From positions 5,551 to 69,550 of the forward strand of contig DGUL01000010.1 in the NCBI GenBank assembly GCA_002394665.1: a DNA stretch of 64,000 nucleotides, given 5' to 3'. This document shows positions 32,365 through 40,941 of the stretch, in pieces. Numbering within the stretch: the stretch's first letter is position 1; every line of letters starts with the position of its first letter. Below the pieces are notes generated by a model. That model was not told where the DNA came from. It made no database searches and worked only from the letters and a program-made list of their open reading frames with translations. The position numbers and the translations under genes were made by a program. Source of the DNA: Rickettsiales bacterium UBA4311. Lineage in GTDB: Bacteria > Pseudomonadota > Alphaproteobacteria > Rickettsiales > Deianiraeaceae.

Positions 32365-33413
32365 GAACCACTGCCATCACCAATACTCACGCCTGCTTTC
32401 TTTTTTTCTTTTTCATTGTTGATAGTGATTAGGTTTGTTAGAATTGCTGGCTCTTTTTTTTGGGGTTTGTTTTCTGATTTATTTGTTGTTAAAGTGTTGT
32501 TATTTTTTATTGTAGGGATTGTTTTTGCGGTTATATCATTTTTTTTGTTGACAGCGTCTTTCGATTTTTGAGTTGTCTCTTCATTTTTTTTTTCTGTGTT
32601 TTCATTTTTGTCGTTGTTTTGTTCTGGTTTTTTTTCCATTTCTGGATTTTTAAGAAATTTTGAGAATATGTCATTTTCTAATTCTTTTCTCGACGGCGTC
32701 TTATTGTTTGTATCTTCTGAAGGATGATTGTTAATGTTGAGTGTCGGGATAATCCTTTTGTTTGGCGTCATATTTGACATTGGTTGATAAGCTGACTGAC
32801 CATAATAAAGTGGATGAACCGGTGGTTGCATAGGTTGTATTATTGGTGCTGGATATCCATATCCGTAAGGCATAGTTGACATTTGCGGAGCTTGATATAC
32901 TGGTTGTGGCATCGGCATTTGCACGTATTGTGGTTGTTGCATCATTAATTGTTGATTACTTTGCGGTGGATTCATAATGTTGTTTGAAATATTTGTTTGT
33001 GCTTCCTTTTTTGGATTTTCTTTTTTTTCTGGTTGTTCCTGCGGTTTTATTTTGCTTAAAATATCTTGTGGATTGAATTTCTTTTCCATTTTCATTGCTT
33101 CCATTTTTTCTTTTGCTCTTGCTTCAATTTTTGCTTGTTTGGCTTTTTGGTATGCAATTTCTTTTTCTTCTTGTTTTTTCTGTTCTTTTTCAAATTTATT
33201 TTTTTGTTCTTTTTCTTTCGCAAGTTTGTCGTGTCGATTTACTAAAAAATAAACAAGAAAAACTATTCCTGCTATAATGCCAAGACCCAAGACTGTTATT
33301 CCAAGACCGACGAAGTCAAAGTTAAATCTATTTCTGGAAAAAATGTTTCGCAGATATGTAGCACTTTTATGTTTAAGTTTATACAATTTCCCTCGCCAAA
33401 AACAACGCAACAT
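32361..33413 (-). CDS. Membrane-anchored protein with Pro/Gln/Tyr-rich and Asn/Lys-rich tail
   Basis: 350 residues. One membrane helix near residues 34-60 (FVGLGITVLGLGIIAGIVFLVYFLV), then a highly charged helical rod (about 62-130, HDKLAKEKEQKNKFEKEQKKQEEKE), a Pro/Gln/Met/Tyr-rich segment (about 150-220, QPQYVQMPMPQPVYQAPQM...), and a disordered Asn/Lys/Thr-rich end. This order (anchor, helical rod, proline-rich reach) is like TolA/TonB-type periplasm-spanning proteins, but there is no recognisable C-terminal TonB domain. Function unknown. Confidence 0.6.
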   Translation of the reverse strand: MLRCFWRGKLYKLKHKSATYLRNIFSRNRFNFDFVGLGITVLGLGIIAGIVFLVYFLVNRHDKLAKEKEQKNKFEKEQKKQEEKEIAYQKAKQAKIEARAKEKMEAMKMEKKFNPQDILSKIKPQEQPEKKENPKKEAQTNISNNIMNPPQSNQQLMMQQPQYVQMPMPQPVYQAPQMSTMPYGYGYPAPIIQPMQPPVHPLYYGQSAYQPMSNMTPNKRIIPTLNINNHPSEDTNNKTPSRKELENDIFSKFLKNPEMEKKPEQNNDKNENTEKKNEETTQKSKDAVNKKNDITAKTIPTIKNNNTLTTNKSENKPQKKEPAILTNLITINNEKEKKKAGVSIGDGSGS

Positions 33414-33497
33414 ACCAAAATATTATAATATTTTTGCTTTTATATTCAATTTAATGACTTCCTTTAAAAAAATATGGACGTTTATTTTGTTGTCTTT

Positions 33498-33794
33498 ATG
33501 AGTGAAAAAAAATATTCAAAAATTAAACAAAAAGTTAAACAAATAAAATCGCAATGCACAAGAGAAAATGTTGATCCTGTTAGAAACGTTTTTGCCATAA
33601 ACTCGCTTGGTGCGATTATTGTTGTTTCTGTGATTTTTTATATTTATATTGCTGGAATAATAAGTTTATTCGTTGGCGATGCAAACCTTCATTTTATTCG
33701 TGAAATGATGAGGATTTTAGAATGTGTTTCTATATCAATAGTATCATATTTTTTTGGTGGAATTGTTAAAAAAGAATACACAAAAAAGCAGTAA
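33498..33794 (+). CDS. Small two-helix membrane protein
   Basis: 98 residues from ATG 33498 (MSEKKYSKIKQK); upstream in-frame extension to 33474 is less likely. A basic N-terminal region with a Cys is followed by two hydrophobic helices (about 40-60, AIIVVSVIFYIYIAGIISLFVG, and about 74-92, ILECVSISIVSYFFGGIV) and a short basic end (KKEYTKKQ). The size and topology recall holins and similar small membrane proteins, but no specific motif is present. It ends about 40 bases before the tmRNA gene. Confidence 0.55.
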   Translation: MSEKKYSKIKQKVKQIKSQCTRENVDPVRNVFAINSLGAIIVVSVIFYIYIAGIISLFVGDANLHFIREMMRILECVSISIVSYFFGGIVKKEYTKKQ

Positions 33795-33834
33795 AAAAAA
33801 ACTTCCATTTTATTTTTTATGTTTGTAAAATTCA

Positions 33835-34170
33835 TTGCCCGTAAGGGATATAGTAATAAACTTAACTTTTGAGGTCGTTTGGACTCGGGGGCGGTACCCG
33901 ACATCTCCACCAGAAAAAATTATGGGGATGATTTAGCTTCGACAGGCGGAGGAGATTGTTATTTTACTTGGTTTGACTAACCAGAATAGGTCGAAAATGT
34001 AAATGGCAGAAATGCTAATAGCGGAAACGCTAATGTGATTGATGGTCGTCGGTTCTTTGGACGTCGTGAAGAGGTCTTGGAAGAAGCTATGGCTGCTTAA
34101 TTTTTCAATTAGGCTAAATCACTGGTCTTGAAGGACCTTAAATTTCAGGGGTGGCCACGACCTTGCAACA
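33835..34170 (+). ncRNA. ssrA: Circularly permuted (two-piece) tmRNA
   Basis: The acceptor piece comes first and ends in an encoded CCA at 33910-33912 (...CATCTCCACCA), with a T-stem TCGGG/CCCGA. Eleven bases later the coding piece starts with GGGGATGATTTAGCTTCGACAGG at 33924; GGGGATG pairs with CATCTCC (one G-U) to form the acceptor stem. This order is the alphaproteobacterial permuted tmRNA, which frees stalled ribosomes and tags proteins for proteolysis. A hairpin TGGTT/AACCA at 33969-33983 begins the first pseudoknot. The tag frame ends EEAMAA followed by TAA at 34098-34100 and reads back to GCT at 34014 (28 codons, starting ANSGNAN), or to GCT at 34029. A hairpin GGTC/GACC (34124-34137) follows. 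Outer ends are approximate. Confidence 0.93.
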
Positions 34171-34194
34171 GAATGTGGTGTTATAAAACGTTTT

Positions 34195-34880
34195 GTGATA
34201 AGCGATGTGAATGCGAAAGAATCACCAAATCCAAATGAGATTTACCCACTAAAATGTGGTTTAAAATGTACTTGTTATCTCGAACCATTACTTGCAGAAC
34301 AGAAGGTTGAAAATGTAGAAGTTGGCGAATATTCTTATTCTTATCCTGATTTTGCGGAACATATTTTGCATCATTACAAATGGCTTGGAGATAAATTAAA
34401 ATAGGAAAATTCGCACAAATTGGAAAACAAGTGCGTTTTTTTATGAACGGATGCAATCATAAATACGACTGCATTTCAACTTTTCCATTTCAAATTTTCA
34501 AAGGTTTTCAAGTTGATGGCGATATGCGACCTTCAAGTTTTGATGTTATAAAAGGTGATACGATAATTGGCAATGACGTCTGGATTGGCGATTATACAAC
34601 GATAATGCCTGGTGTCAAAATTGGCGATGGTGTTATCATCGCAACAAATTCGCACGTTGTCAAAGACGTCCCAGCATATTGTGTAGTTGGTGGAAATCCT
34701 ACAAAAGTGATAAGAAAAAGATTTGACGATGAAATGATTGAATTGCTTGAAAAATGGCAATGGTGGAATTTACCAGTTCAGGAAATAGATAAAATCGTTG
34801 TGCCAATTTTAACAAATAGCGATATTGGGTTTGCAAAAAATGAAATCAAGAAATATGTAAAACTCGTAAATGAGAATTGA
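34195..34880 (+). pseudogene. Frameshifted Vat/CatB-type xenobiotic acetyltransferase
   Basis: Two adjacent frames together encode one hexapeptide-repeat (left-handed beta-helix) acetyltransferase. The first (34195-34404) has NPNEIYPLK...VEVGEYSYSY...HHYKWLGDKLK; the second continues IGKFAQIGKQVRFFMNGCNHKYDCISTFPF, then IGNDVWIGDYTTIMPGVKIGDGVIIATNS and GGNPTKVIRKRF. Restoring one A in the run at about 34397-34401 (TTAAAATAG) joins GDKLK directly to IGKF, exactly as in Vat/CatB proteins. The catalytic His of FMNGCNH is kept. The damage is a single-base deletion in an A-run. It may be a young pseudogene, a sequencing error, or a slippage site. It begins about 25 bases after ssrA. Confidence 0.85.
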
Positions 34881-34917
34881 AGATTATATTTTTTAAAAAA
34901 AAGTGGCATAAGAGTTT

Positions 34918-35118
34918 ATGCATTATTTAATCTTTGAATTTTGTTTGTTTGTGTTTTTATTTTGTTTTGTTGGCATTTTGCACGGGGTATTTCACATTGA
35001 AGACAGAATTGAGATGACGAAAAATAAAAAACTTTCAATGTTTCATAACATCAGCGAGCAAGCCCTTACAGCTTCGGGCGTAATTTTACTTGTTGATTTC
35101 GTGAAGTTATTTCTTTAA
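34918..35118 (+). CDS. Small two-helix membrane protein
   Basis: 66 residues: one N-terminal helix (EFCLFVFLFCFVGILHGVF), a charged middle (HIEDRIEMTKNKKLSMFHN) and a second short hydrophobic end (ALTASGVILLVDFVKLFL). No family recognised. It lies between the acetyltransferase remnant and valS with a normal ATG start. Confidence 0.45.
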   Translation: MHYLIFEFCLFVFLFCFVGILHGVFHIEDRIEMTKNKKLSMFHNISEQALTASGVILLVDFVKLFL

Positions 35119-35177
35119 TCGATTGATTTGACACGATTTATCGTTGATAATAAAACTTTTATATTTCCAATGCAGAC

Positions 35178-37604
35178 ATGGCGATGGAAATTAAATACAA
35201 CTCACAAGACGACGAAAAAAAGGAGCAGGAAAAATGGTTTAATAGCGATGTTTATCATTGGAGCAAGGACAAACCACAGGAATTAGATTTTGTAATTGAT
35301 ACTCCTCCACCAACCGTGAGCGGGTATTTACATATGGGGCACGTGTTTTCATATTGCCAGACGGATTTTGTTGCTCGCTATCAAAGAATGTGTGGCAAGA
35401 ATGTGTTTTATCCCATTGGGTTTGACGACAACGGGCTTCCAACGGAGCGACTCGTGGAAAAAACACACGGCGTCAAGGGTGCTTGGATGAATAAACAAGG
35501 CAAAAAGCAGGAGTTTATTGACCTGTGCTACGGCGTTGTTAATGAGGCGGAAAAGGAGTTTGAAAAACTATTTAAAACACTCGGCATTTCCTACGATTGG
35601 AGGCAAAAATATCAAACGATTTCAAAAAGCACAAACGACTTGGCGGTTGAGACGTATAATAAACTAAAAAATGCAGGGCTTGTGGAACAACGACAAGGGC
35701 CGGTTTATTGGGATGTCGTGGATCAAACTGCATTGGCTCAATCAATTATTGAAGACAAAGAGGTTGCCGGTGCAGAGCATTATTTGATTTGGGATATTTT
35801 TGATACATATGATAGCAAAAAACCAACGGAGCAGGCGGTAATAATGACGACAAGACCGGAACTTCTGCCTGCTTGTGTTGCGGTATTTTACAATCCGGAA
35901 GACAGCAGATTTACACATCTCAAAGGCAAGTTTATACAATTCTCAAATATCACAGAAAAAGTGCCTTGTTTGCTCGACGAAGCAGTGCGAATTGACAAAG
36001 GAACTGGGCTTGTGATGTGTTGCACTTACGGAGATTGGCAGGATGTTGAGTGGGTGAGAAAGCATAAACTGCAAAGCAAAATTATTGTTGATAAGGAGGG
36101 GAGGTTTCAGTGTAATTTTTATACTCAAAATGAAAAAGGACAATATCCAAAGGCCATCGAAGCGAGAAAACAGATTTTGGAGAAAATCCAAGCAGAAGCA
36201 CCAGAAAAAATTAAAGAAATCAAGCCAATCAAACACATAGTGAAGGTTGGCGAGAGGTCGAAAGAGCCGGTTGAAATCATTGAAAGCACACAACTTTATG
36301 TAAAAACTCTTGATTTCAAAGAAGATTTGCTTATTTTGTCAAAGTATGTAAATTTTCACCCAGCACACTTGAAAAACCGCCTTATTCAATGGATTGAGGG
36401 GTTAAATCAAGATTGGTGCATTTCCAGAGACCGCTTTTTTGGGATTGAAATACCTGATAACGGCGACTTACAACAAGTTTTCGACACTTGGTTCACAAGT
36501 TCGTCAAGCCCTTATGTTTGTAGGGAGAGCGAGCGATTGAAGCGAAGCAAAGGCGAGTATGATGAGAGGTTGAAAAACACAACCGCACTTCGTCCGCAAG
36601 CCCACGAAATCATTAGAACTTGGACTTTTAGCACAATGTTGAAGACATATTTAATTGCTTTAATTGATAACGACCTGCTTGACGAGCGGGCGAAAAACCG
36701 CCACAGAATTGCAGATTGGCTGGAAAAAGATTTGGGAGAAAAGTTTATAGTTGAAAAACTTATTCCTTGGAAAGATGTAATGTTGTCCGGCTGGTGCTTG
36801 GCAAAAGATGGGGCAAAAATGTCAAAAAGTGCTGGAAATGTCATTACTCCAACGAGTTTGATACAAGAAAAAGGGAGCGACATCGTCCGCTATTGGGCTG
36901 GAAGTTGCAGTTTGGGCGTTGATACGGCATTCAACGAGACCAAATTCGCAGACGGCAAAAAGTTGGTGAATAAGATTTTGAATGCCACGAAGTTTGCCTT
37001 GATGCACTTTGAGAGGCAGAATTTACAAGAAAAATCGCTTGCGGAATGCATAAAACTAATTGACAAAACCGCCGACAAATGGATTATTAGCCGTTTGGTT
37101 GAAGTGATAAAACAATATCGCAAGGCGTTTGACGAGTTTGAATATTCCGTTGCTAAAAATGCTGTTGAACGGCTATTTTGGGATGAATATTGTGATAATT
37201 ACCTTGAACTTGTGAAGGCTCGTGCTTATGCCGATGATTTGTCTGCTTTGGCGACTTTGCGGGTGCTGACGGAGGCATTTTTGTTGCTTTTTGCCCCTTA
37301 TGTTTCGCATTTGACGAGTGCAATTTATCGTGAAATTTTTGACAAGGAAGTCCATAAGTGCGGTAGTTTTGCAGAACTTTTTGCCATTGATTTCGCTGAT
37401 AAACAAGCCGTTGAAGATATGAAAACAGGGCTGGAAATTATCAACTTTGTTCGTCAAAAAAAGGCAGAAATGCAAGTTTCAATTAAAGTTCCAATCAAAA
37501 AACTGGCCGTCAAGTCGCTTCCAGAGGGCATTGCAGAGGACATTAAAGCGATGTTGAGTGTGGAGAGCGTTGAGGTGGGAGGTGAATTAATGGTTGAGGT
37601 TTAA
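35178..37604 (+). CDS. valS: Valyl-tRNA synthetase, archaeal/rickettsial type
   Basis: An 808-residue class I synthetase. HIGH motif as SGYLHMGHVFSY (near residue 51) and KMSKS as GAKMSKSAGNVITP (near 548); a CP1 editing domain lies between them and the anticodon-binding domain at the C-terminus. The segment YPIGFDDNGLPTERLVEK, with DDNGLPTER instead of the bacterial DHAGIATQ, is the archaeal-type sequence known from Rickettsia ValRS. It charges tRNA-Val. There is no long C-terminal coiled-coil arm as in the bacterial type, which explains the short length. Codon usage here looks less AT-biased than in the surrounding lineage-specific genes, consistent with a slowly evolving gene. Confidence 0.93.
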   Translation: MAMEIKYNSQDDEKKEQEKWFNSDVYHWSKDKPQELDFVIDTPPPTVSGYLHMGHVFSYCQTDFVARYQRMCGKNVFYPIGFDDNGLPTERLVEKTHGVKGAWMNKQGKKQEFIDLCYGVVNEAEKEFEKLFKTLGISYDWRQKYQTISKSTNDLAVETYNKLKNAGLVEQRQGPVYWDVVDQTALAQSIIEDKEVAGAEHYLIWDIFDTYDSKKPTEQAVIMTTRPELLPACVAVFYNPEDSRFTHLKGKFIQFSNITEKVPCLLDEAVRIDKGTGLVMCCTYGDWQDVEWVRKHKLQSKIIVDKEGRFQCNFYTQNEKGQYPKAIEARKQILEKIQAEAPEKIKEIKPIKHIVKVGERSKEPVEIIESTQLYVKTLDFKEDLLILSKYVNFHPAHLKNRLIQWIEGLNQDWCISRDRFFGIEIPDNGDLQQVFDTWFTSSSSPYVCRESERLKRSKGEYDERLKNTTALRPQAHEIIRTWTFSTMLKTYLIALIDNDLLDERAKNRHRIADWLEKDLGEKFIVEKLIPWKDVMLSGWCLAKDGAKMSKSAGNVITPTSLIQEKGSDIVRYWAGSCSLGVDTAFNETKFADGKKLVNKILNATKFALMHFERQNLQEKSLAECIKLIDKTADKWIISRLVEVIKQYRKAFDEFEYSVAKNAVERLFWDEYCDNYLELVKARAYADDLSALATLRVLTEAFLLLFAPYVSHLTSAIYREIFDKEVHKCGSFAELFAIDFADKQAVEDMKTGLEIINFVRQKKAEMQVSIKVPIKKLAVKSLPEGIAEDIKAMLSVESVEVGGELMVEV

Positions 37605-37628
37605 AATTTTAATATAAATTGCTCGTTT

Positions 37629-38570
37629 ATGAAAAAAACAGAAGAGATTGAAAAAATTGTAAAAGATAAAGTTCAAGAAAATGTTGATGAAATTGTGAAA
37701 AATGCTTTACAAGATGCCAATCTAAAAGATTTGATAGACAATGAAATTAATAGCCAAATAAAAGCAACAGATTCTTTTGCAAATTTAATAAGAAATTTAA
37801 CACATAGCCATTATTTGAATAGTCCAGTTCCAATTCAAACCGTTCAAGAAGTTTTAACAAAGGTTGAAAAGAGCAAAACAGATATTCAAACATTAACAAA
37901 TGCATATTATAATATAATAAAGAACAATAACGACACAATAAATAATATAACAATAAAAAACCAAGATGCTTTGACTTTACTAAATAAAACAACAAATGAA
38001 GCAGAAGATATTAAAAATGATTTATCAGCTTATAGAAATCAGTTGGTAAACGGTTGCTTATTCCGTGCATTTGAAGTACGAGCAAAAATTTATGATAAAA
38101 AAGCACAAACACAAGAAAGATGGAGCATTGGGTATTTATGGGGTTTAGGTGTTTTTTCATTGTTCAGAATTGGCTATTTTTTGTTTGTAGAATATAGTAG
38201 AGAAGATTTCCTCTTAAAAGGAAATTTTTGGATTTCATTATTATTTTCGGCATTATTTGCGATATTGCTGTCTGTATTATCTTATTTGTCATCAAATAAA
38301 TATCATATGAATAAAAAACTTGCAGAAGAATATTGGCATAAAGCAAGTATATTGAAAAGTTTTGTTGGATATAAAACTCAATATCAACAAAATATGGAAG
38401 ATGCGGAATATAAGGTATTCTTTGAATATTTAGTCAAAGCAATTATGTTAAATCCTGCTGACAAAATAAATGTATTTTTGAATAAAAAATTACCTATTGA
38501 AAAAATTTTAGAAACACCAAAAAATATTGTTGAAGGTGTAAAAGAAGTCGCAAAGAATGTTGAAAGTTAA
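37629..38570 (+). CDS. Membrane protein with coiled-coil N-terminus, unknown function
   Basis: 313 residues. The N-terminal about 150 residues are helical and charged (IEKIVKDKVQENVDEIVKNAL..., NNDTINNITIKNQDALTLLN). Two helices follow near 172-190 and 202-222 (FWISLLFSALFAILLSVLSYL), then a conserved-looking EEYWHKASILKSFVGYKTQYQQNMED and a C-terminal amphipathic tail. The pattern Y-HKA-I-KSF-GY after a helix pair is seen in bacterial SLATT-like/DUF-type membrane proteins, but I cannot assign a family. A terminator overlaps its stop codon. Confidence 0.6.
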   Translation: MKKTEEIEKIVKDKVQENVDEIVKNALQDANLKDLIDNEINSQIKATDSFANLIRNLTHSHYLNSPVPIQTVQEVLTKVEKSKTDIQTLTNAYYNIIKNNNDTINNITIKNQDALTLLNKTTNEAEDIKNDLSAYRNQLVNGCLFRAFEVRAKIYDKKAQTQERWSIGYLWGLGVFSLFRIGYFLFVEYSREDFLLKGNFWISLLFSALFAILLSVLSYLSSNKYHMNKKLAEEYWHKASILKSFVGYKTQYQQNMEDAEYKVFFEYLVKAIMLNPADKINVFLNKKLPIEKILETPKNIVEGVKEVAKNVES

Positions 38571-38594
38571 AAAACCAATCTCACAAGGTTTTTT
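38569..38594 (+). terminator. Intrinsic terminator hairpin
   Basis: AAAAAACC (38569-38576), a ten-base loop, and GGTTTTTT (38587-38594) form a perfect eight-base stem with its own T-run, directly at the end of the 37629 gene. The A-run on the other side means it could work in both directions. The G-C core is only two pairs, so strength is uncertain. Confidence 0.5.
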
Positions 38595-38701
38595 GCAAGA
38601 GTTGCTGTTAAAACTGGCTGAAAAGGATAAATAAATTACAAAAACCAAAATAATCATTTGCATTTTATATCCATTATACGTGCATAATAGTGCATTTGTT
38701 T

Positions 38702-39229
38702 ATGCAGTTCTTGCAGGGTATAAAATCCTATTTCAAAGCACAAAAGCAGGTTTTGTTTCACGTTTTTTCTATATCTGCATTGATAACGAGTGTTGATTTT
38801 TTTACAAAAAGTGTCGTATTTTCAATGCAACAAGTTGGTATTTATGTTTGTAGTTTTTTTAATATCTTGAAGGTCAAAAATTATGGCGTCAGTTTTGGTA
38901 TTTTGAACGAAGGCAACCATTCTGGCTATGTTTATCTTATTCTTGTTTTGGAAGTTTTGATAACTATGTTTTTGATTTACTCGTTGAAAGATAAGGAAAA
39001 ATATAAAAAACAGGGGCTTTTTCTGTTAGCTAATGCTTTTATCATCGGCGGTGCTTTGGGAAATATTATTGACAGACTTTGCAATGGTTATGTGCGTGAT
39101 TTCTTGGATTTTCATATTGGCGAGAACCACTGGCCTTGCTTTAATGTTGCGGACATTTTTATTTGCGTTGGCGTTGGAATTTGGATTATTTGTGAGTTGT
39201 TTTTCAGGAAGAAAGTTTTTGAAAAATAG
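38702..39229 (+). CDS. lspA: Lipoprotein signal peptidase II
   Basis: About 175 residues from ATG 38702 (GTG 38690 is in frame four codons upstream). Four membrane helices, KNYGVSFGILNEG (the N-G-sF/aFG motif), and the two catalytic-Asp motifs GGALGNIIDRLCNGYVRDFLDFH and WPCFNVADIFIC. It cleaves the signal peptide of lipid-modified prolipoproteins in the inner membrane, serving the several small lipoproteins in this window. The glycosyltransferase gene starts two bases after its stop. Confidence 0.93.
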   Translation: MQFLQGIKSYFKAQKQVLFHVFSISALITSVDFFTKSVVFSMQQVGIYVCSFFNILKVKNYGVSFGILNEGNHSGYVYLILVLEVLITMFLIYSLKDKEKYKKQGLFLLANAFIIGGALGNIIDRLCNGYVRDFLDFHIGENHWPCFNVADIFICVGVGIWIICELFFRKKVFEK

Positions 39230-39231
39230 CA

Positions 39232-40941
39232 ATGCAAACGCCAAGTCGTAGTGTTAAAGTAAAAATTGATTTATCGCAGTTATACAAAGAAAAGCCGAAA
39301 AGAGGGGTTAAGCGAAAAAGTGTTGTTGGCAAAAAAAAGCAACGTTGTAATAAAATTATAAAATTAGCAGACATTGATTTTGAAAAGATAAAATATGATA
39401 AAAAAATAGATTTTCAACATTTTAGAGAATTTGTAAAAAATGAGAGTTTTGTTTGTATTTACAACGAGAAAAAGACACTTTTTACATATAAAATAGAAAA
39501 GAAAAGTGAAAAAAGTGAAGCAAAAAACAAGAAAAAGCATCAAGTGGTTTTATTGTCAAAAGCAGATTTTACGCAGTTGTTGTTGAATTTGTTTGGAGAT
39601 TTTATTAAAGATTTTTGCCAAAATACGAGAAAAGGGCAACGGAGTGTTAAGCATTTTAATTACAAAAAGTTCAAACTTTTGTTTCCGGTTGTTGTGGTCG
39701 CGAGTTTTGGTTGTTTATTTCTTCCATTTATCGGCACATTTTTGAAGTCCGCTATAATTCTTTATTATTCAACTTGTATAATCTTGAAAAGTGCTTTTTT
39801 GATTTATGGCTCAATAAAGCGTGATGATTTCGCAGTTTTGAACAATGAATGTATAAACGATTATAGCAATGAAAAACTACCAAAGTATACTATTCTTGTA
39901 CCGATGTTTAAGGAAAATGAAAAAACCATATCACAAGCACTGAATTCGTTGAAAAATCTTGTTTATCCGCAGGAATTGTTGGACATAAAACTGGTTCTTG
40001 AAGAGGACGATTTGCAGACGAGGGATATATTGAAAAGTTTTTCTCTGCCAAATAATATTGTTCCCATTTGGACGCCTTATTTTGAACCACGGACAAAACC
40101 AAAAGCTTGTAATGTTGCAAGTCTATTTGCAGAAGGCGAGATTTTAGTAATATACGATGCGGAGGATATTCCTGAAAAGTTGCAGTTATTGAAGGCTTGC
40201 GAAGTTTTTAAGAAGGAAAGTAATACTCAAATTCTTCAAGGATGTTTGAACTTTTATAATTATCGTCATAATATTTTAACGGAGTGTTTTAATATTGAAT
40301 ATAACGTTTGGTTCAAGATTGCATTGCAAGAGTTCGCAAAACATGGCGTTACAATACCTCTTGGCGGAACGAGCAATCACATAAAATACAATTTTTTAGA
40401 AAAACACGGCTTTTGGGATAGTTATAATGTGACTGAAGATTTGGAACTTTCTGTTGTTGCGGACAGGGAGAATGTGAAAATTTCTCACCTAAATTGCGAT
40501 ACAAAAGAATGGTGTGTTGTTGGTATTAAATCTTTTATTAAACAAAGAACAAGATGGTTGAAAGGTTATTTATTGACATATTTGTTATATTTTGCAGAAA
40601 AAAGAAAAGGAGTAAGAAAGTGGCTTTTTATACATTTGATTGTGGGCTATGGAGCTTTGTCGTTTTTATTTACTCCGTTTTTGTTTTTAAGTGTTTTAAC
40701 TATTCAAAATAACCTCCTTGCTTCTTTTTGGTTTTTAGCGAATTCTATTTATTATTTAACTTATATTTTTTTATATGCCTCTCTTTTAAGGAATGCTGAT
40801 GTTGTTCTGAATTGGAAAAGGCTTTTTATATTTGCGATATATCCTTTTTATTTCATTTTGCACGTTATTTCATCATATTGTGCAATTTATGATATTTATA
40901 AAAATCCGTTTAGGTGGGCAAAAACAAGTCATCTTAATTAA
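39232..40941 (+). CDS. Membrane-embedded family 2 glycosyltransferase
   Basis: 569 residues. A hydrophilic Lys-rich N-terminal region (about 1-140), two helices (about 145-190), the GT-A domain starting YTILVPMFKENEKTISQALNSL, with DxD as YDAEDIPEKL, the catalytic-base TED in YNVTEDLELS and the acceptor/processivity motif QRTRWLKG, then about four more helices (WLFIHLIVGYGALSFLFTPFLFLSVL...). This is the layout of cellulose-synthase/NrfB-like processive or semi-processive glycosyltransferases. It would make or extend an envelope polysaccharide from a nucleotide sugar. No cyclic-di-GMP PilZ domain is visible. The stop shares four bases with the giant gene. Confidence 0.88.
   Translation: MQTPSRSVKVKIDLSQLYKEKPKRGVKRKSVVGKKKQRCNKIIKLADIDFEKIKYDKKIDFQHFREFVKNESFVCIYNEKKTLFTYKIEKKSEKSEAKNKKKHQVVLLSKADFTQLLLNLFGDFIKDFCQNTRKGQRSVKHFNYKKFKLLFPVVVVASFGCLFLPFIGTFLKSAIILYYSTCIILKSAFLIYGSIKRDDFAVLNNECINDYSNEKLPKYTILVPMFKENEKTISQALNSLKNLVYPQELLDIKLVLEEDDLQTRDILKSFSLPNNIVPIWTPYFEPRTKPKACNVASLFAEGEILVIYDAEDIPEKLQLLKACEVFKKESNTQILQGCLNFYNYRHNILTECFNIEYNVWFKIALQEFAKHGVTIPLGGTSNHIKYNFLEKHGFWDSYNVTEDLELSVVADRENVKISHLNCDTKEWCVVGIKSFIKQRTRWLKGYLLTYLLYFAEKRKGVRKWLFIHLIVGYGALSFLFTPFLFLSVLTIQNNLLASFWFLANSIYYLTYIFLYASLLRNADVVLNWKRLFIFAIYPFYFILHVISSYCAIYDIYKNPFRWAKTSHLN

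Noticed and set aside
34412..34442. CGCAC...GTGCG followed by seven T, resembling a terminator
   Set aside because: It lies inside the coding sequence of the acetyltransferase (FAQIGKQVRFF), the loop is long (14 bases), and it matches conserved protein sequence; probably fortuitous.
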